Position numbers and translations under genes: made by a program. DNA of 64,000 nt. Origin: Saccharina japonica. Lineage: Eukaryota; Sar; Phaeophyceae; Laminariales; Laminariaceae. The notes below the pieces were generated by a model. The model did not search any database. It was not told where the DNA came from and saw only the letters and a list, made by a program, of their open reading frames with translations. Location: NCBI GenBank assembly GCA_008828725.1, contig MEHQ01002813.1:126424-190423 (forward strand), in the 5' to 3' direction. Below, piece after piece: positions 22,757 to 33,864 of this stretch. Numbering within the stretch: the first letter of the stretch is position 1; each line of letters starts with the position of its first letter.

Positions 22757-23935
22757 GTAGGCGACCTCACCCGGGAGATCAACTTCAGGAGCAGAGCAGC
22801 GTCGGCGTGCGTCAGGAGGTATGGCCCGGAGCTCTTCGATAGGCCGGGAGCACCGTTTCGACTCAAGGCCCACCTGCTTCAAGCGGAGGCGATGGAGGCA
22901 CTGCTGTACGGTTGCATGACATGGGCCCCACGTCGCGACCACTACCGACTGCTGCGGACGATACACCACCGGCTGCTGCTGCGAGTTATTGGGTACCAGC
23001 GCAAGCAAGGCACCTACCGGCAGCTGTCCTACGCCCAGGCCCTGAAGAGGGTCGGGTGCCAGAGCGTGGAAGCCACTGTCCGGCAACGGCGCCTACTGTT
23101 CGCGGGGGCCGTGGCAAGGCAGCCAGACGGGCGACTCCCGAAACGACTGATGTTCGGGGAGCTGGTGGGGGGGAAGGACCCGGGCGCGGGGTGCCCGGAG
23201 CGGAACTGGCAGACGTGCCTGAAGGACGACTTCAAAGCGTTCGGAGCTACGCACGGCTCTACGGACGACCAGAGACGTGTCTTCGGAATCCTGAATTCAG
23301 TTTGGGCGGAAGCAGCGAAGGTGAAGGGAGGAAGACAGTGGTACAAGGGAGTGCTGCAGGGAGCTGAGAGGTTTATGACCTCCTGGCACAAGGAAGAAGA
23401 GGAGGCTAGCCGGAAACGAGCGACCGAGCGAGAAAAAGAGCGCAGCAACAACAAAGAGACACCAAGAACCAACGGGACGGGAGGGGTGCGGAAGAAGGGC
23501 GAATCGGCGAGGGAAGGAAACAAGCGAGAAATGGCGGACCGAGTGGCGCGATATGTGCCGGATTGACTGTCCTGGACTGTTTGTTTGTTTGTTTGTTTGT
23601 TTTGTTCTTTTTCCCCCTCCCCCCCACCGCCGCACCATTGCACCACCCCCTCGGGATGACGTGTCAATGTGTTGTCTCTGCGGTCTTGTCTGTGTGAGTG
23701 TTTGCTTGTACTTTTGACTTGTCTCTTTGTCTTTGTCTTCGTCTTTTTCCCTTCGTTGCTTTTGACCTTTTGCAGTTACACTGCTCGCAGGCCGGGGGTA
23801 CATCAGTCACACAGGACCATAGTTCCCTTCCCCCGTATCATGTCTGCGTTTATAATCGGGGTGGAGGACTCGATTTGTTTGCCTAACCGGTGTGAACCCG
23901 GCACGGAACACCCCGGCATTATAGGGGCACCAAGA
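22757..23935 (+). mobile_element. 5'-truncated LINE: reverse transcriptase C-terminal part and 3' UTR
   Basis: The frame 22757-23566 encodes the C-terminal region of a LINE (non-LTR retrotransposon) ORF2. Recognisable pieces are DLTREINFRSRAASACVRRY, RLKAHLLQAEAMEALLYGCM, LLRVIGYQRKQGTYRQLSYA, RRLLFAGAVARQPDGRLPKR and LMFGELVGGK. These match the stretch after the RT domain in endonuclease/RT LINEs (LLYGC.TW, LR.AGH.ARM.D.RLPK). The frame ends in a lysine/glutamate-rich tail with a TGA at 23564-23566, then a TTTG microsatellite and an untranslated region to roughly 23935. RT and endonuclease domains are absent, as in ordinary 5' truncation. The retained frame has no stops, which suggests it is fairly young. 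The 3' boundary is approximate. Confidence 0.85.
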
Positions 23936-24544
23936 TAGAATCAGGGGGCGTGTACCCCCGATTGGTGATGTTGACTTTTCCATTTTTATTTTTACCTTCA
24001 CATAGCGTGTAGAGGGGAGCGGAGGGCTCCAGACTATCTGTTTTTGACTGGCTTTGATCGCTTTGCGGACCCTTCGGGTTCCACTTTTATTTCAGTATAC
24101 CTTTTTTGGGTAAGTTAGCCTGTGACCACGGGAATCGACCGTGTCAAGTGTTGGATTAGTACGGACAGATGGAGGTACTGGATAGAGAGACCGGCACGGT
24201 TTTTAATGTGAAGACAACAACAACAACAACAACAACAACAACCAGTGGTACTGTAGCGGAGTACACGCCTATGCGTATCGTACATATGCACATACCAGGT
24301 AATCATATTATACGTACCACGTATATACAATTCCTCCAGGCGGTCTCTGCGGGTTCCTGGTTCCAAAAACAACCCGCACGTCAAAAATAGGCGCCAACCA
24401 ACATCAGAACGTTTCTGAGTCCTCGTACGTATTGCTGTGCTATACGTTACTACTGTACATGTATTCCACCCGCGATATCAGAAATAATAGCGGAACGATG
24501 TATGCCAGGTACATATGTATATTATATATACTCGTACGAGGCGT
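23936..24544. other. Spacer with one solitary F-type terminus
   Basis: No gene. At 24118-24245 'cctgtgaccacggg', 'ggcacggtttttaatgtgaa' and an (AAC) run of about ten match the right terminus of F1 and F2. No partner left terminus is close, so it is a solo or broken F end. Confidence 0.55.
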
Positions 24545-25285
24545 ATTCGTATGTAATATGTAATGTTGATCGTAGAGACAGCAAGGCGTGAACTCTTCGG
24601 AATTCCGATCCTCGACAGTCGTCAAAACGTGTATTATATATACCAATAATAGAGCTTCGTTACTATTTCTCTTGGTTGAACGCTAAAACAACGGTAAGAT
24701 TAAACGCACGCAAGAAGAGTACGGTTGGGGCCGGGGAGCGCGCTATGTTTACCCTACACTACGAACTACTGTACTGCTAACTACACTACCGTAGTGTTGT
24801 GTGGGTGGAAACGTCGGCTACCGTTTTCAGTTGTCATCACAGGGATACTACAGCGTAGGGAGTATCGGTAACATTCCTTTGCCAATACCACAGCAGATAA
24901 ACCTGACAATAATCACACGCAACCACACAACATCGGGACCAAAGGAACCGCCTGAAGCAGAAGAAGACATCAGTGTTATTGTCTCCACGAGGCTAGCGGC
25001 GAGAGCTGCAGCGAGGTGAAGCCAAAACGAACGCAACTTGAAGGGGTGAGATTGATTCTAGAATCAAGCATGTCAAAACCCTGGTGATAGCTCTTCTCGT
25101 TGTGACATTTTATCTCGAGTTTCCTGTAAAATACCACGTGTTATCGGCAATGGTCACGTGGAGCAGCCCAGCTGGCGCGCACACACGCTGTCGATGCCAC
25201 GGTGCCAGATAATCGCTTTCAAATCCGCCCATTGACAGGCACCAATTCGCTAAGCGTGCATGACAAATGCTCCACTGTGCCTATT
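24545..25285 (+). repeat. Dispersed repeat V, copy 1
   Basis: Homologous in block order to 39895-41085, about 70-75% identical by eye. Shared blocks are 'gagacagcaaggcgtgaact', 'gcacgcaagaagagtacggt', 'tcggtaacattcctt', 'ggtgagattgattctagaat', 'atggtcacgtgg' and 'cccagctggcg'. A frame at 24801-25019 spans part of it, but the second copy does not keep it, so I do not call a gene. The family looks like an old segmental or transposon repeat. Confidence 0.65.
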
Positions 25286-26180
25286 TGTAGAACTGCTGTG
25301 AGTCGGCACGACTTATTAAGTCGCGCCGGCTTACAGTAGTATTCATCGGACTACAGTATATTGATATTTAGTCGTTTCGCGGAGGTGCCGACTATCCGAC
25401 TTCTTGGGGTTTTTCAATCTTGTAAATAGGGAGGATTATCGAATGCGGGATACCAGGCATATGCTTTGTTTTTGGACGGGGACCCCTCGGCCGGAGAGGG
25501 GCCCTGTCTTGAGTCGGCAAGCCGGTTGACCATCAGGTGCCTTCGCCACCCGACTTGCCGATTAAATTCGGTTAATTATGGCTAACGATTAGCAGGTACA
25601 GGATAAATCATTACTCGCGAAATGCTGCCGACTCACAGCTCCACTGGTTTTGAGGCTTCTGATTGATATGAATATCATGTCACTCGCGCCAAGGAATCTA
25701 CAGTAGTAGTATTCGTAGTACGCAAGGTAACACACCCTCTAGAATCGATTTCAGAAACGGTTAATTAAAGCCAGGGAACGCACACAGCGCAGTGGCGGCT
25801 TTGGAATGATCTCGTCTAGATGTTGCCATACATAGACCATAGACGCCTTGCTCGGCGTTTGCACTTCATCATAGATTACCAAAGACATAATACCATCACA
25901 GAGTATCATATATACCATCATACTCTATCACACTCTGTCATACTCTATCATAGAGTATCATACCCGCTGTGTGTACACTAGATCATCCAGGTTTGGCACT
26001 CAGTCAGCCGCGGGGGTGCGTTGTCTTTTACTACTCCCAAGTCTCACCCGTGTGATACACGGTATCTCTTGATCCATTCGCTCTACGGCACAATATGAGA
26101 AAACAACATACTTTTTCAGCGGCGGTCCCGATCTAGCGGTGCAGTTGTCAAGGGCATTTTACTGCCGTTATTCGGGCCCA
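25286..26180. other. No gene; ATCATACTCT microsatellite
   Basis: A TATCATACTC(T) microsatellite lies at 25880-25965. Two or three TACTGTAG-type octamers (near 25357 and 25702). No frame worth calling. Confidence 0.5.
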
Positions 26181-26712
26181 CCACATTATCTCAGTTTCAT
26201 ATTTACTCCTCCCATGGAGGACTTGTGGAGGAAGTAAATTGTTTACTTCCATGGAAGTTTTTTTTCTGCCATAGAAAATAAAAAATATTTCCATGGGAGT
26301 AGTTGTCAATTCCATGGAAGTGAACGCTCTGGAAACTTTTATGGAAATAAAAGTATTTACTTCTAAAGAAGTAAATTTCTCTTTGATATGCTTTGAAATT
26401 TTTCTGTTTTAAGACGGCCTTCGGCCACTAGACAGGTTTTGTATGGTTCCGCGCTGCGCGCTACCTGGTACACGGTTTTTAATATCCCGTTTGTGATTGG
26501 CCCAAGTTCTGGGAATCGAGATGGGCCCACTCTGGGTGGGATGGTGTATCAACTGGGAGCAGGGGGTGAATCCATGCCCTCGCTTCAATGTTTTACTTCC
26601 TTCCATGGAGGAAGTAGAATTAAAATTTACTTCCAATTTACTCGTAGTCACATGGAATAAAAACTTCCATGGACAGTTTCATGGAAGTAAGCTAAAAAAG
26701 GTAATAATGTGG
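26181..26712 (+). mobile_element. TIR element with TTCCATGGAA palindrome array, copy P5a
   Basis: Ends CCACATTAT and ATAATGTGG. Inside, two arrays of TTTACTTCCATGGAAGTAAA-type palindromes (26200-26380 and 26590-26695) flank a core of about 190 bp (26404-26590) beginning 'ggccttcggccactagacag' and containing 'ttaatatcccgt' and 'gaatccatgccctcgct'. The same core, inverted and again between palindrome arrays, is at 61160-61330. Frames 26439-26660 and 26497-26730 over the core are short and unconvincing. Confidence 0.75.
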
Positions 26713-27059
26713 TACTGTAGATCTCTGTAATAGTTTGGGCATGGAAGGTTGATATTTACCTTTTATACAAGTATATATTCGAAAAATGAATAAACCACAG
26801 CTGTGAGATCGAGGATGTTATCGAAACTCAGCTTTGCAAGCTCAGTGGGATACTACCAGTACTATGTATCAGCCCTGGATCAGCTGATAAATAACACAAT
26901 ATATATACGTATATCTACTTCGTATGACATATGAAATGCATACGTATATACTCCCGAGTATATAAATCTAAAAATATACAGCAGTGTAGTTGTTTTGTAT
27001 TTTAACTATGAAAATCATATTCAAAATATGAAATACCGTAAGATCATCCAAGCTAGCGG

Positions 27060-27540
27060 GAGAACTTTTGACACCAAACCGAGCAGAAACCGTCATGAAC
27101 CGTGCGAAACCGTGCCCCTATAGCAACATTCCGCAGTCGATGGAACCGCGGTTTGTATACGGTTTCAAGTTAACCGCACCGTTAAATAACTTATTTAACG
27201 GTTTCTGGCACCGTATCTTATGCACACGGTGCGGTGCGGTTTATAAGACATTCCTACGGTGCGCTTCGGTGCGAAATCGTGACGCTTACGGTGCGGTTCA
27301 GTGAGGTTGCCAGATATTGTTCTCCTGCGGTGCAGTTCGGTGCTTGCTGTGATATTTCCTACGGTGCGGTACGGTCGGTTTTCAGAAATCGGTAATGCTA
27401 CGGTTCGGTTCGGTGCGGTTTTCCGATATCGCAAAACCTACGGTGCGGGTGCGGTGCGGTTTTCAAGAGGGCAAACATCCTGCGGTGTGGTTCGGTGCGG
27501 TTAACCGCATCTAACCGCACCGAATCGATAGGAAAAACCG
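27060..27540. repeat. GC-skewed minisatellite P6 (GGTGCGGT)
   Basis: Many copies of 'ggtgcggtt' and 'acggtgcgg' with a loose unit of about 55 bp ('cctacggtgcggttcggtgc' plus spacer). The first quarter carries the complementary strand form (accgcaccg), so the array can pair with itself. Bounds are approximate. Confidence 0.7.
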
Positions 27541-27793
27541 CAAATATAAAACCCTGATATTTATCACCTATGAAATGTGGCACTTAACTGCAGTCTACAC
27601 TCTGTTATGAGTGTTCTATTGATAGGTTGTAGGCTGAAACAGGGGGCCCAATAGACTAACACCTCACTTTTTGATTGGTGAACACCTCTAACCTGATCCC
27701 ACCCGGACCATATCCCAGTCGGCACCCTGCTCCCTTTCAGATGATCTAAAAATAACAGGTTGGAGTTAGGGTTTCGGTTCGGGTTATGGTTAA
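27541..27793. other. Spacer, no gene
   Basis: Nothing recognisable between array P6 and the TTAA-flanked element. Confidence 0.4.
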
Positions 27794-28000
27794 CGGATTA
27801 GCCTACGGCAATAAGAAAATAGGGTATAGTACTTTGGGTCTTACGAAAAAAATATTCCCCGTCTTTTTAACATCAGCAGCGCTACTATTTCTGGTACAAT
27901 ATCACCATATCATGATTCCTCCCCGAACATGGCATAGCTCCGGTTCCAATGATCAGATCCGCTCCCGACCAACGTATAGCTTGTTCGTTATGGTCTATAG

Positions 28001-28325
28001 GCCGGTCGCCTCGGTGGTCTAACTGGTAGCCACGAAGCCTTTTGGGCCGGATGTCGAGGGTTCAGTTCTCCCCATGGAGGTTTTTATTCTCAAATGACAC
28101 CGACTGTCGAGAGCGCATATTACAGCGTGAGCGTGGGTAAGCAAAATTCGACGAGAGTTGACGAGGGAAGAAAGTGCTCAAATCTTCTCGCGATTAAAAT
28201 GCAAGGCAAGAACCGTAGTGGGGGAGGAGGGAGAGGAGCCTACTTTGTGACCCCGGATCTGAGCTACGACTAGGGAGGGAGAAAGACGGAAGTGCGAAGA
28301 TAATAAATGGGATGGACAAAAACAA
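28001..28325 (+). mobile_element. tRNA-derived SINE, copy 2
   Basis: Head GGTCGCCTCGGTGGTCTAAC with A box, then a B-box-like GGGTTCAGTTCTCC about 50 bases on. The body is shared with copy 1 ('gcaaggcaagaaccgtagtg', 'tgtgaccccggatctgag') and the tail is 'gataataaatgggatgg' plus A-rich. Comparison with element copy A shows the empty site; ATAG occurs on both sides (27997-28000 and 28326-28329), a possible short duplication. Confidence 0.85.
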
Positions 28326-28398
28326 ATAGGAGGTGTTGGGGCCCTTGGATCTCTGCGAGGGGGGCCAGGCACTGCTGTGTTTGCATCACGAAACGAAG

Positions 28399-28687
28399 CT
28401 GTTTAGCGACACAGGCTAAGGTAGATTCGAGGTGTCGGCACCATTTGTTTCCCGAGGGTGGTCACTTGCTTATCTTGATTATAGTATAGGAGCTCTGTAC
28501 CTCACCCAAAAAACGGATTTTAAGAAAAAAACAAAATGCAACCCGATGGTCAATGCCATGATATGTATGGTATGTATGCCCTAGGTATACGTAAAATCAC
28601 AGTGCAATATAATAATGGCATTCCGAAGATTCGGGGTTAAGGAGCCACATATTTTCCCAAAAAGTGCTACCCTTATGGTAGCATGGG
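28399..28687 (+). mobile_element. MITE of family M, copy M3, inside TIR element B
   Basis: Contains the M blocks 'ggcaccatttgtttc', 'gagggtggtcacttg', 'ctcacccaaaaaacggattt' and 'ggttaaggagcc'. Its ends 'aggctaaggtagattcgagg' and 'cttatggtagcatgggtcc' are diverged inverted repeats. Copy A of the host element runs straight through this point, so the insertion is clean. Confidence 0.75.
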
Positions 28688-29171
28688 TCCAGCAGCAAGC
28701 AGACGGTCATTCCGGAGCTCCTTCTGGGTAGCTGCACTCTGCTGTGGCCGCGAAGGATGCAAAGGAAGGTCCAACTAGAGGCCCAGGTAGGTTCGCCTAC
28801 TATTGCTCGACATTCTCGTCGAACATCTGAGTTAAAGCAGTATCAGTAGCCTGAGAAACTTCCATTTTTCAAATGCATAATTTCAGGTGCCACAGGTATG
28901 GGTACAGTAGTCGGTTGTTGGTAAGAGGCACTGTTAGAAATGATAAAGGCGCCAGATCGATGCGGCACCTGACACAAAGATGTGTCAATGGCGTACGCTC
29001 TCTAGCACCTCCTTGAGGAGGCGAGTCTGAGCATTAGACCTGGAGAAATGTCGTTTTCGGCAGGGAGTCATGGAGGGTCGAAATTATACCAGAAATAGTA
29101 TTGCAACTGATAACAAAACGGCTTTGTAGACTGCAGTGCTCTTATACTTTTCGCTCAAAGAGCCCCCTTAA

Positions 29172-29803
29172 CAGCTGCACTCCATGGACTTTAGATAGTT
29201 GCTCTACACACAACGCGGGCTTCCACAAAAATAGTCGTGGATTTTCTTCCCGGCAAGGAGTTGAGCCCTGGATAACCGCTATTGGAGTAATGGCCTGGTA
29301 TGTAGCTGGATATAACCGATATATTGGTCGCAATGGTGACAGGAAATTTGGAATGCCTGTATGGACATTCTCTCTATTCACGGATCGCTATTTCGGGACC
29401 CCATTGTACAATACTTCAAACCTATAAACATAACCCGCGCAGCGAGCAAAGGTGGACCACCGAGCAAAAACACCGAACATATGACAGCTACAATATGCTA
29501 CATACTCACGCAAGCACGAACAACGGCCATGCGTAGATCACTGCTGCTGACGAGGTGTATTTCGTATTGTAGCGAGGCCACGTTTGGGGCTATGAGAGCA
29601 TGTATACGCGAATTGACATCCATATCAAATACCCATCGTGGCTGCCGCCACGGTCAATCATGCCGGCATCGTCGAACTTCAAGTTTCGCTCGAGCAAGGG
29701 AAATATCCCGACAAACCCGTTAACGTCAATTTTTTCCGCTGTTTGCTACATCTCCCCCCCTCCGCCCGTTGCGAACCGTAGGTAGTACTGCTGCAGCTGT
29801 AAT
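29172..29803. other. Upstream region of ankyrin gene B
   Basis: Short frames only (for example 29101-29427, 29361-29723). May contain the promoter and 5' leader of the ankyrin gene, but no defined motif is seen. Confidence 0.45.
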
Positions 29804-31099
29804 ATGTCGTCGACGGAGAGTGATGCGCAGTTATATACAGCCGTCAAGGATGGGAACATGAGCAGAGCGAAGGCCGCACTTGAAGCTGGGGCCAATGTGG
29901 ATGGATCGCGAATATTACCCTGTGCACCCATCTTGGCGGCCACGATCGCCAATCATGTCGGGATGGTCGACCTGTTACTGCAGAAAATGGCAGATCCTGA
30001 CAAGCCCATCACTGAGGAGCTGCCGCATCCATGCCCAAGTCCGGACTATGCTATCACCATGCCCGGTGAACGGGCCTTGCATTTAGCCGCCAGGAGTGGG
30101 AACGTCGAAATTGTTCGCTTGCTGCTTAAGTGGTCCCGCGCCGATCCCAACGCCACCGACAGCAAAGGCTGCACCCCACTCATAGCGACTTGTAGAAGCT
30201 CGCACGTCTACCAGAACGTAGTGCGGTTGCTGCTCAAGGCGGGAGCCGACCCAGCCTTGGCAAATAAAAACGGGCTCACCCCTCTGCACGTGGTGGCCTT
30301 CCGCGGCCACGTCGACTTGGTTGATATGTTGTACTCCAGAGCACCAGCCACGCTGAACTGCTTCAATTCCACCGGCGACACCCCGCTCTTCTCGGCGTGC
30401 TTCAATGGTCATGAGAGCATGGTATCTAAGCTGCTGTCGCTGGGAGCGAAGCAACCAACGGCTGTAAACGGAAGCGACAGGTGCCCGCTCCTGATAGCCG
30501 TGTCGAGAGGCTTCGTGGGCGTGGTGATAGTCCTGATAAACGAAGGAGGGATACGGGCGGTCGGAGGCCGGGCTGTCTTTCCCAAGGCCTTGTACTGTTC
30601 CGTTCGCATTCCCCTCACGGGAATCCTCCAGCTGCTTCTCATGGCGTACGGAGAGGAGCGTAGGTCGGGGTGGGCCAACACCTACCTCGACGGCAAGCAC
30701 CTGCTTCACTACGGCGCTGCCTATTGTCGTCCCGCCGCGGTGAGCATTCTCCTCGAGGCTGGGGCGGACGAGACAGCGCGTGACTCGGAAGGGCATGTTA
30801 CGCTAGACGTCATCGGGCTGTGTCGTGGCCGGGATACTATTCAGATGGATCGAGGGGAGGGGATTGCCGTTCGTCGGATGCTGCAACGGGGCCCAGCGTA
30901 CCGGGCTCGATCGTGGGCTTGGCCTTCTGATGCAGAAATGAATGGCGGTGGTGGCGGTGATGGTGACCCTGATGCTGCTGCTGAGGCTAATCTCTCGTAT
31001 CAGCCAACAGTGAAGACCCTCCCCGGTTTTGATGTGCGAATCTCCCGGCTGAAGGAGGGCACCAGCAGCAACGTCTTCTTGAGGCGCATCTGCAGGTGA
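29804..31099 (+). CDS. Ankyrin-repeat protein B, single exon, 431 aa
   Basis: Intact frame starting MSSTESDAQLYTAVKDGNMS. Ankyrin repeats are clear: APILAATIANHVGMVDLLL (residues about 45-63), RALHLAARSGNVEIVRLLLK (95-115), TPLIATCRSSHVYQNVVRLL (130-150), TPLHVVAFRGHVDLVDMLYS (165-185), TPLFSACFNGHESMVSKLLS (200-220), then a weaker pair and HLLHYGAAYCRPAAVSILLE (305-325). The tail contains DVIGLCRGRD, RRMLQRGPAYRARSWAWPS and an acidic, glycine-rich linker, then LKEGTSSNVFLRRICR and stop. This layout resembles a brown-algal ankyrin family (from memory). Role: probably a protein-binding scaffold, partner unknown. The start was chosen because the first repeat follows directly. The stop overlaps a possible GTGAGC donor, so a further exon cannot be ruled out. 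It lies between two inverted copies of one TTAA-flanked element. Confidence 0.88.
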   Translation: MSSTESDAQLYTAVKDGNMSRAKAALEAGANVDGSRILPCAPILAATIANHVGMVDLLLQKMADPDKPITEELPHPCPSPDYAITMPGERALHLAARSGNVEIVRLLLKWSRADPNATDSKGCTPLIATCRSSHVYQNVVRLLLKAGADPALANKNGLTPLHVVAFRGHVDLVDMLYSRAPATLNCFNSTGDTPLFSACFNGHESMVSKLLSLGAKQPTAVNGSDRCPLLIAVSRGFVGVVIVLINEGGIRAVGGRAVFPKALYCSVRIPLTGILQLLLMAYGEERRSGWANTYLDGKHLLHYGAAYCRPAAVSILLEAGADETARDSEGHVTLDVIGLCRGRDTIQMDRGEGIAVRRMLQRGPAYRARSWAWPSDAEMNGGGGGDGDPDAAAEANLSYQPTVKTLPGFDVRISRLKEGTSSNVFLRRICR

Positions 31100-31249
31100 G
31101 CTCCAACGTATAGTGCGTCTATGCTGTTTTTGTACTTTTGTAATTTGTTTTGCTTTAGTCAGAGAGCCCTGGCTCCTTTTGAAGGGCTCTTTTCCACTTC
31201 ATAAAACACTATGGTTGACCTACAGTAGAAAATGTTTATATTCCATTAA
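31100..31249. other. 3' flank of ankyrin gene B
   Basis: Short spacer between the stop codon and the TTAA-flanked element. It includes a small inverted repeat, 'agagccctggctccttttga' then 'agggctct' (about 31160-31190), which could be a 3'-end hairpin. Confidence 0.3.
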
Positions 31250-31972
31250 GGGGCACCTTCGGTCATAAATATATATTTTCATTTTGTTTTGCAGCAATAC
31301 TATTTCTGGTATAATAACACCATATCAGTACCCCCTACGGAAAACGACATATCTGCAGTTATAATGCTCAGATCTTCGCCCGTTGATAAGTTTTAGAGAG
31401 CCTCGATCATGGCCAACATTTGTGTCTCGGGAGGCATATCGATCAGACGCCTTGTTCGCCACGAAAAGTGCCTCTTACTCGAAAACGGCTCGCCATACCC
31501 CTGGTACCCAACACGAATTTGAAAAAGGTCAGTTTCTCCGGCTGCTGATACTGTTTTAACTCAGATTTTCGACGAGGACGCCGAACACTAGTAGGGAAAC
31601 GTACCTGGGCCTCTAGTTCGACCGCCCGTAGCGTCCTACGTGACCACAGCAGAGTGTAGATACCAAACAGGAGCTCCGAAACGATCAAAATCTTGCTGCG
31701 GAGCACTTTCGTTTCGTGATGCAAACACAGCAATCCTTGCCCTCCCTTGCGGATACCAGGGTTCCAATACCTTCTAGAGACTATAACGAACAAGTTATAC
31801 GTTTGACGGGCGAAGATCTGGGCATTAGAACCGGAGCTATGCCGTTTTCCGTAAGGAGTACTGATATGGTGTTATTATACCAGAAATAGTATTGCTGCTG
31901 TAAAACAAAAACGAAAAATGTATATTTTTCATCACTCAAGTACTCTTGTTTCATCATGGCCGAAGGGGCCCC
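31250..31972 (+). mobile_element. TTAA-flanked TIR element, copy A (723 bp)
   Basis: Flanked by TTAA at 31246-31249 and 31973-31976. The outer ends are GGGGCACCTTCGGTCAT and the complement of GGGGCCCCTTCGGCCAT. Inner TIRs of about 90 bp run from 'gcagcaatactatttctgg' at 31293 to its complement at about 31908. The middle has an open minus-strand frame (31443-31793, 116 aa; includes LLCLHHETKVLRSKILIVSE) with no known domain; it is not kept open in copy B, so I doubt it is a protein. TTAA target and GGGG ends suggest a piggyBac-type MITE. Confidence 0.85.
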
Positions 31973-31976
31973 TTAA

Positions 31977-33696
31977 GTTCGGTTTTGCTGTTTCTGACGC
32001 GTGCCCGACCCAACCCGATCCCTACAGCCCTAGCCCCGACCCCGACTAGTCTCGTAGGTTGTCGAGGCCGAAATACGTGTTTTTAGCTGCGACACCTAGA
32101 CAAAGATGTATATATTTAACTTTCATCTGACTTTCTGGCGATGCCTTGTCTTTGACGATAACAGATGAGTCAGTAAAAGTCCCTGCAAGTGTGCACGTTA
32201 TGATTTAGGGCGAACATACTGCATTTCTTGCTTTTCTTGATAAAATATTGAGGGAAATCATGTATAAACTCTTACCGGTAGCTGATAATTGTTTTCTTCA
32301 GGAAACACGAAACCACCCTACGTACTTCTATTAACAAAACCAGAAACGAGTACCTACATTCTGAAACCTTGATAAAGTAGAGGGGGATTGGGGAAAACAA
32401 TCTCTATCGAATACTTGTACGTATTGCATAACAGTTTGAAGAAAGACGGGATGGTAAAAAATGTCTGATCCGTAGACTTTGGGCCATGCAGGCTCGAATT
32501 ATTACTGGCAACAGGGTAGGTCCTACACGAATTTCAGCAACAATAAATTGTTTATTTTGAATCGGACAAAAGTCGAGGCACAACTATGCACTCCCAATGT
32601 TTACGTGTGTTCTTGTATGATAGATTGTAGATACACCCGACGGCTATTAAAGCAATCACATATTATATACGGCCTTATGTACCAGAGGTATCAAATTAAA
32701 CATCAATACCATGAATAAAAATCGACAACCAGTCACATAAAAATTTACACCACCAGTAGTAAAACATACCAGGTACATCCTAGGGAAAATACTATGGGCC
32801 CCGTTTTGGGTTGCTTCGAGAATTCCAAAAGCGTCTACGAAAAAAGAGGGCACAACAAAATTCGGATACGAGCCTCGATTCCTTTTTCGCTGCGTTCCGC
32901 AACTGGCATTTTATTGCCCACCTCATCAGTCGACTCCGCCTGATCGATGTAGGGGGGAGAGCTACAGTAGTAGAGCTACTCAGAAATCTGCTAGGGCAAA
33001 CAGTCAGCTGGGGAGAGAACCTTGAAAAAGCCTGGGAACATACAAATGCATACTACTGTGTAAAGGGCTTTTTGGCATATAGTCATTCGTCAACGGAAAT
33101 ACTGAACTGAGGCATTATAACGTGGACTTCGTGTCTACCACAAAGTTATCCACACCTGAAAGCTTCAACCCCTCACGGCACACTCAGTAGGCCCTTTACG
33201 AGGGAAGGGATTTTCAACAGACATCCCCGGTGTGGACGTGTTTTCCCATAGCTCTACAGTAGCTCGATCTCATGAAAGAGTTCGGAACATAGAGCGATTG
33301 ATTCGTGACCCCCACTCCAAACTCCCCCCACCCGGAATTGTTTAGCACGGTCGGAGCTGCTTCAGAGGGAGATGATAGTTTTTACCATGCCCGCTTCTTC
33401 AGTGTTTTCGTAGTATCCCTGGGGAGCCGGTAAATCCCGGTGAAACCCGAACACTACGTGCCGATGAAATTCAATAAGCACTTGGAAGTATGATCAAATA
33501 GAGAACTACAGTATCAAAATGACATTGAAGCTTCATACATTAGCCGGGTTTTATTCCCCACCACCGCGCCCCCCCGTTCAAATCCGCGACACCTTACCAC
33601 GGATACTGCCTATAGCACTTATGTAGCAGTTGGGTGCGGTATCGAATGTTGCCGGCCGTAGTACTATCGGTGTCGGCCATCATTATACTGCAGTAA
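31977..33696. other. No confident gene
   Basis: AT-rich, with short frames (32479-32718; 32811-33110, 99 aa) lacking any domain. Several TACTGTAG-type octamers (near 32965, 33255 and 33510). Confidence 0.5.
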
Positions 33697-33864
33697 CGGC
33701 CCGCTCATAAGAAACCAGAAACCGGGTTTAGGCTGACTTTCTTATTTTAGAAAGGGGTGTGACTAACACTACTGTAAATTCAGTCTAATAGCTGTCGACT
33801 TTCTTATTTTCCCCGTAATGTTTAGGCTGAGTTTCTTGTAGGGCACTTTCTTATGAGAGGGCCG
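33697..33864. mobile_element. Small MITE with CGGCCC ends
   Basis: 168 bp. The left end CGGCCCGCTCATAAGAAA and the right end, complement of CGGCCCTCTCATAAGAAA, are inverted repeats. 'aggctgactttcttatttt' and a close copy occur inside. No coding capacity. A target duplication was not clear. Confidence 0.7.

Larger units (their letters stand above)
27794..29167 (-). mobile_element. TTAA-flanked TIR element, copy B, with two nested inserts
   Basis: A diverged, inverted copy of the element at 31250-31972. Its outer ends abut TTAA at 27790-27793 and 29168-29171. Inner TIR blocks 'gctactatttctggta' and 'accagaaatagtattgc' and body blocks 'ctgtgtttgcatcacgaaac', 'actagaggcccaggta' and 'tctgagttaaagcagtatca' match copy A. 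It has been enlarged by a SINE (28001-28325) and a family-M MITE (28399-28687); subtracting both leaves about 760 bp against 723 bp for copy A. TTAA duplication fits piggyBac-type elements. No transposase is visible. Confidence 0.8.

Noticed and set aside
31443-31793. 116-aa protein carried by the TTAA-flanked element
   Set aside because: The frame is not kept in copy B and has no domain; probably chance.
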